Of a DNA stretch of 52,952 nucleotides, positions 52,789-52,952 are shown piece after piece. The translations under genes and the position numbers were made by a program. Origin of the DNA: an uncultured Oceanospirillaceae bacterium (lineage in GTDB: Bacteria; Pseudomonadota; Gammaproteobacteria; Pseudomonadales; Oceanobacteraceae); the NCBI GenBank assembly GCA_937974825.1, contig CALJVD010000051.1, forward strand, positions 1 through 52,952, written 5' to 3'. Position 1 is the stretch's first letter; every line of letters begins with the position of its first letter. The notes under the pieces were generated by a model. It made no database searches, was not told the origin of the DNA, and saw only the letters and a list, made by a program, of their open reading frames with translations.

Positions 52789-52952
52789 GTGTTTGCCTTT
52801 ATGCGAAAGTCGGCGGGTTCGTTAACCTGCTTACGCAAGGCAAACATATCAACGATTGTGTTTTGCGCTAAAACCTTACCGCGTCGAAATTCCCATGCAC
52901 TAATACAACTAAAGCTAAGAATACAATTATTAGGCTGTCGCCCTAGGGCTGG
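52779..52952 (-). CDS. C-terminal end of an unknown gene, cut by the window edge
   Basis: An open frame of 57 codons runs from the right edge of the window to a TAA at 52781-52779. The visible part includes NNCILSFSCISAWEFRRGK and ends QVNEPADFRIKANTAG. I do not recognise it. Its start is outside the window. The gap of 170 nt to prfB (52609-52778) holds no other gene that I can see. Confidence 0.55.
   Translation of the reverse strand, partial: PALGRQPNNCILSFSCISAWEFRRGKVLAQNTIVDMFALRKQVNEPADFRIKANTAG

Overview
The window looks like a chromosomal core region of a free-living, moderately AT-rich gammaproteobacterium, most like the marine Oceanospirillales/Pseudomonadales-type lineages. The grounds are a complete dcw cell-wall/division cluster followed by lpxC, an M23 peptidase, secA, argJ and mutT; the miaB-phoH-ybeY-corC-lnt block; a prfB-lysS pair; and an EF-P with Arg32 next to EarP, the rhamnosyl type of EF-P modification. 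MurE carries the DNPR signature of meso-diaminopimelate peptidoglycan. The genus cannot be fixed from sequence reading alone. No insertion sequence, prophage, CRISPR array, rRNA or tRNA was seen.

Layout. 1-3.2 kb: a small heavy-metal-binding protein, then yggS, hemN and a hotdog thioesterase on the minus strand. 3.3-6.6 kb: a two-gene plus-strand operon of a flavin dehydrogenase and a ThDP enzyme, whose substrates are unknown. 6.7-9.3 kb: btuF-earP-efp on the minus strand. 9.5-12.5 kb: a single-domain globin, a trans-sulfuration PLP enzyme and, convergent to it, an ornithine/lysine decarboxylase. 12.6-17.6 kb: an ABC exporter, rnk behind a nested hairpin, a crotonase and hemH (minus), and a small PGPGW-type membrane protein. 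17.6-19.0 kb: a TetR regulator with matching palindromic operators before itself and before a 50-residue microprotein, whose stop codon overlaps that of a convergent orphan gene. 19.2-25.0 kb: miaB-phoH-ybeY-corC-lnt (tRNA modification, RNA handling, lipoprotein acylation) and a DUF6164-like gene. 25.0-47.9 kb, all minus strand: mraZ-rsmH-ftsL-ftsI-murE-murF-mraY-murD-ftsW-murG-murC-ddlB-ftsQ-ftsA-ftsZ-lpxC-M23-secA-argJ-mutT. 48.0-52.6 kb: an mraZ control region, comF, ung, lysS and prfB (with the classic +1 frameshift), then the C-terminal end of an unknown gene cut by the window edge.

How the genes work together. The dcw block makes the lipid II precursor (murE, murF, murD, murC, ddlB, mraY, murG) and the septal machine (ftsL, ftsI, ftsW, ftsQ, ftsA, ftsZ). 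Most of its junctions overlap by 1-8 nt. It reads from a good promoter overlapped by five GTGG boxes spaced exactly 10 bp apart, the expected operator of MraZ itself. lpxC adds lipid A synthesis and has its own promoter. The rest is housekeeping: heme (hemN, hemH), translation (efp/earP, prfB, lysS, miaB, ybeY), DNA upkeep (ung, mutT) and amino-acid or polyamine metabolism.

The least-explained parts are the TetR/microprotein module, the orphan 198-residue protein, the flavin/ThDP operon, the nested hairpin before rnk and the structured 520-bp gap between comF and mraZ. All calls come from reading the sequence; no database search was run.
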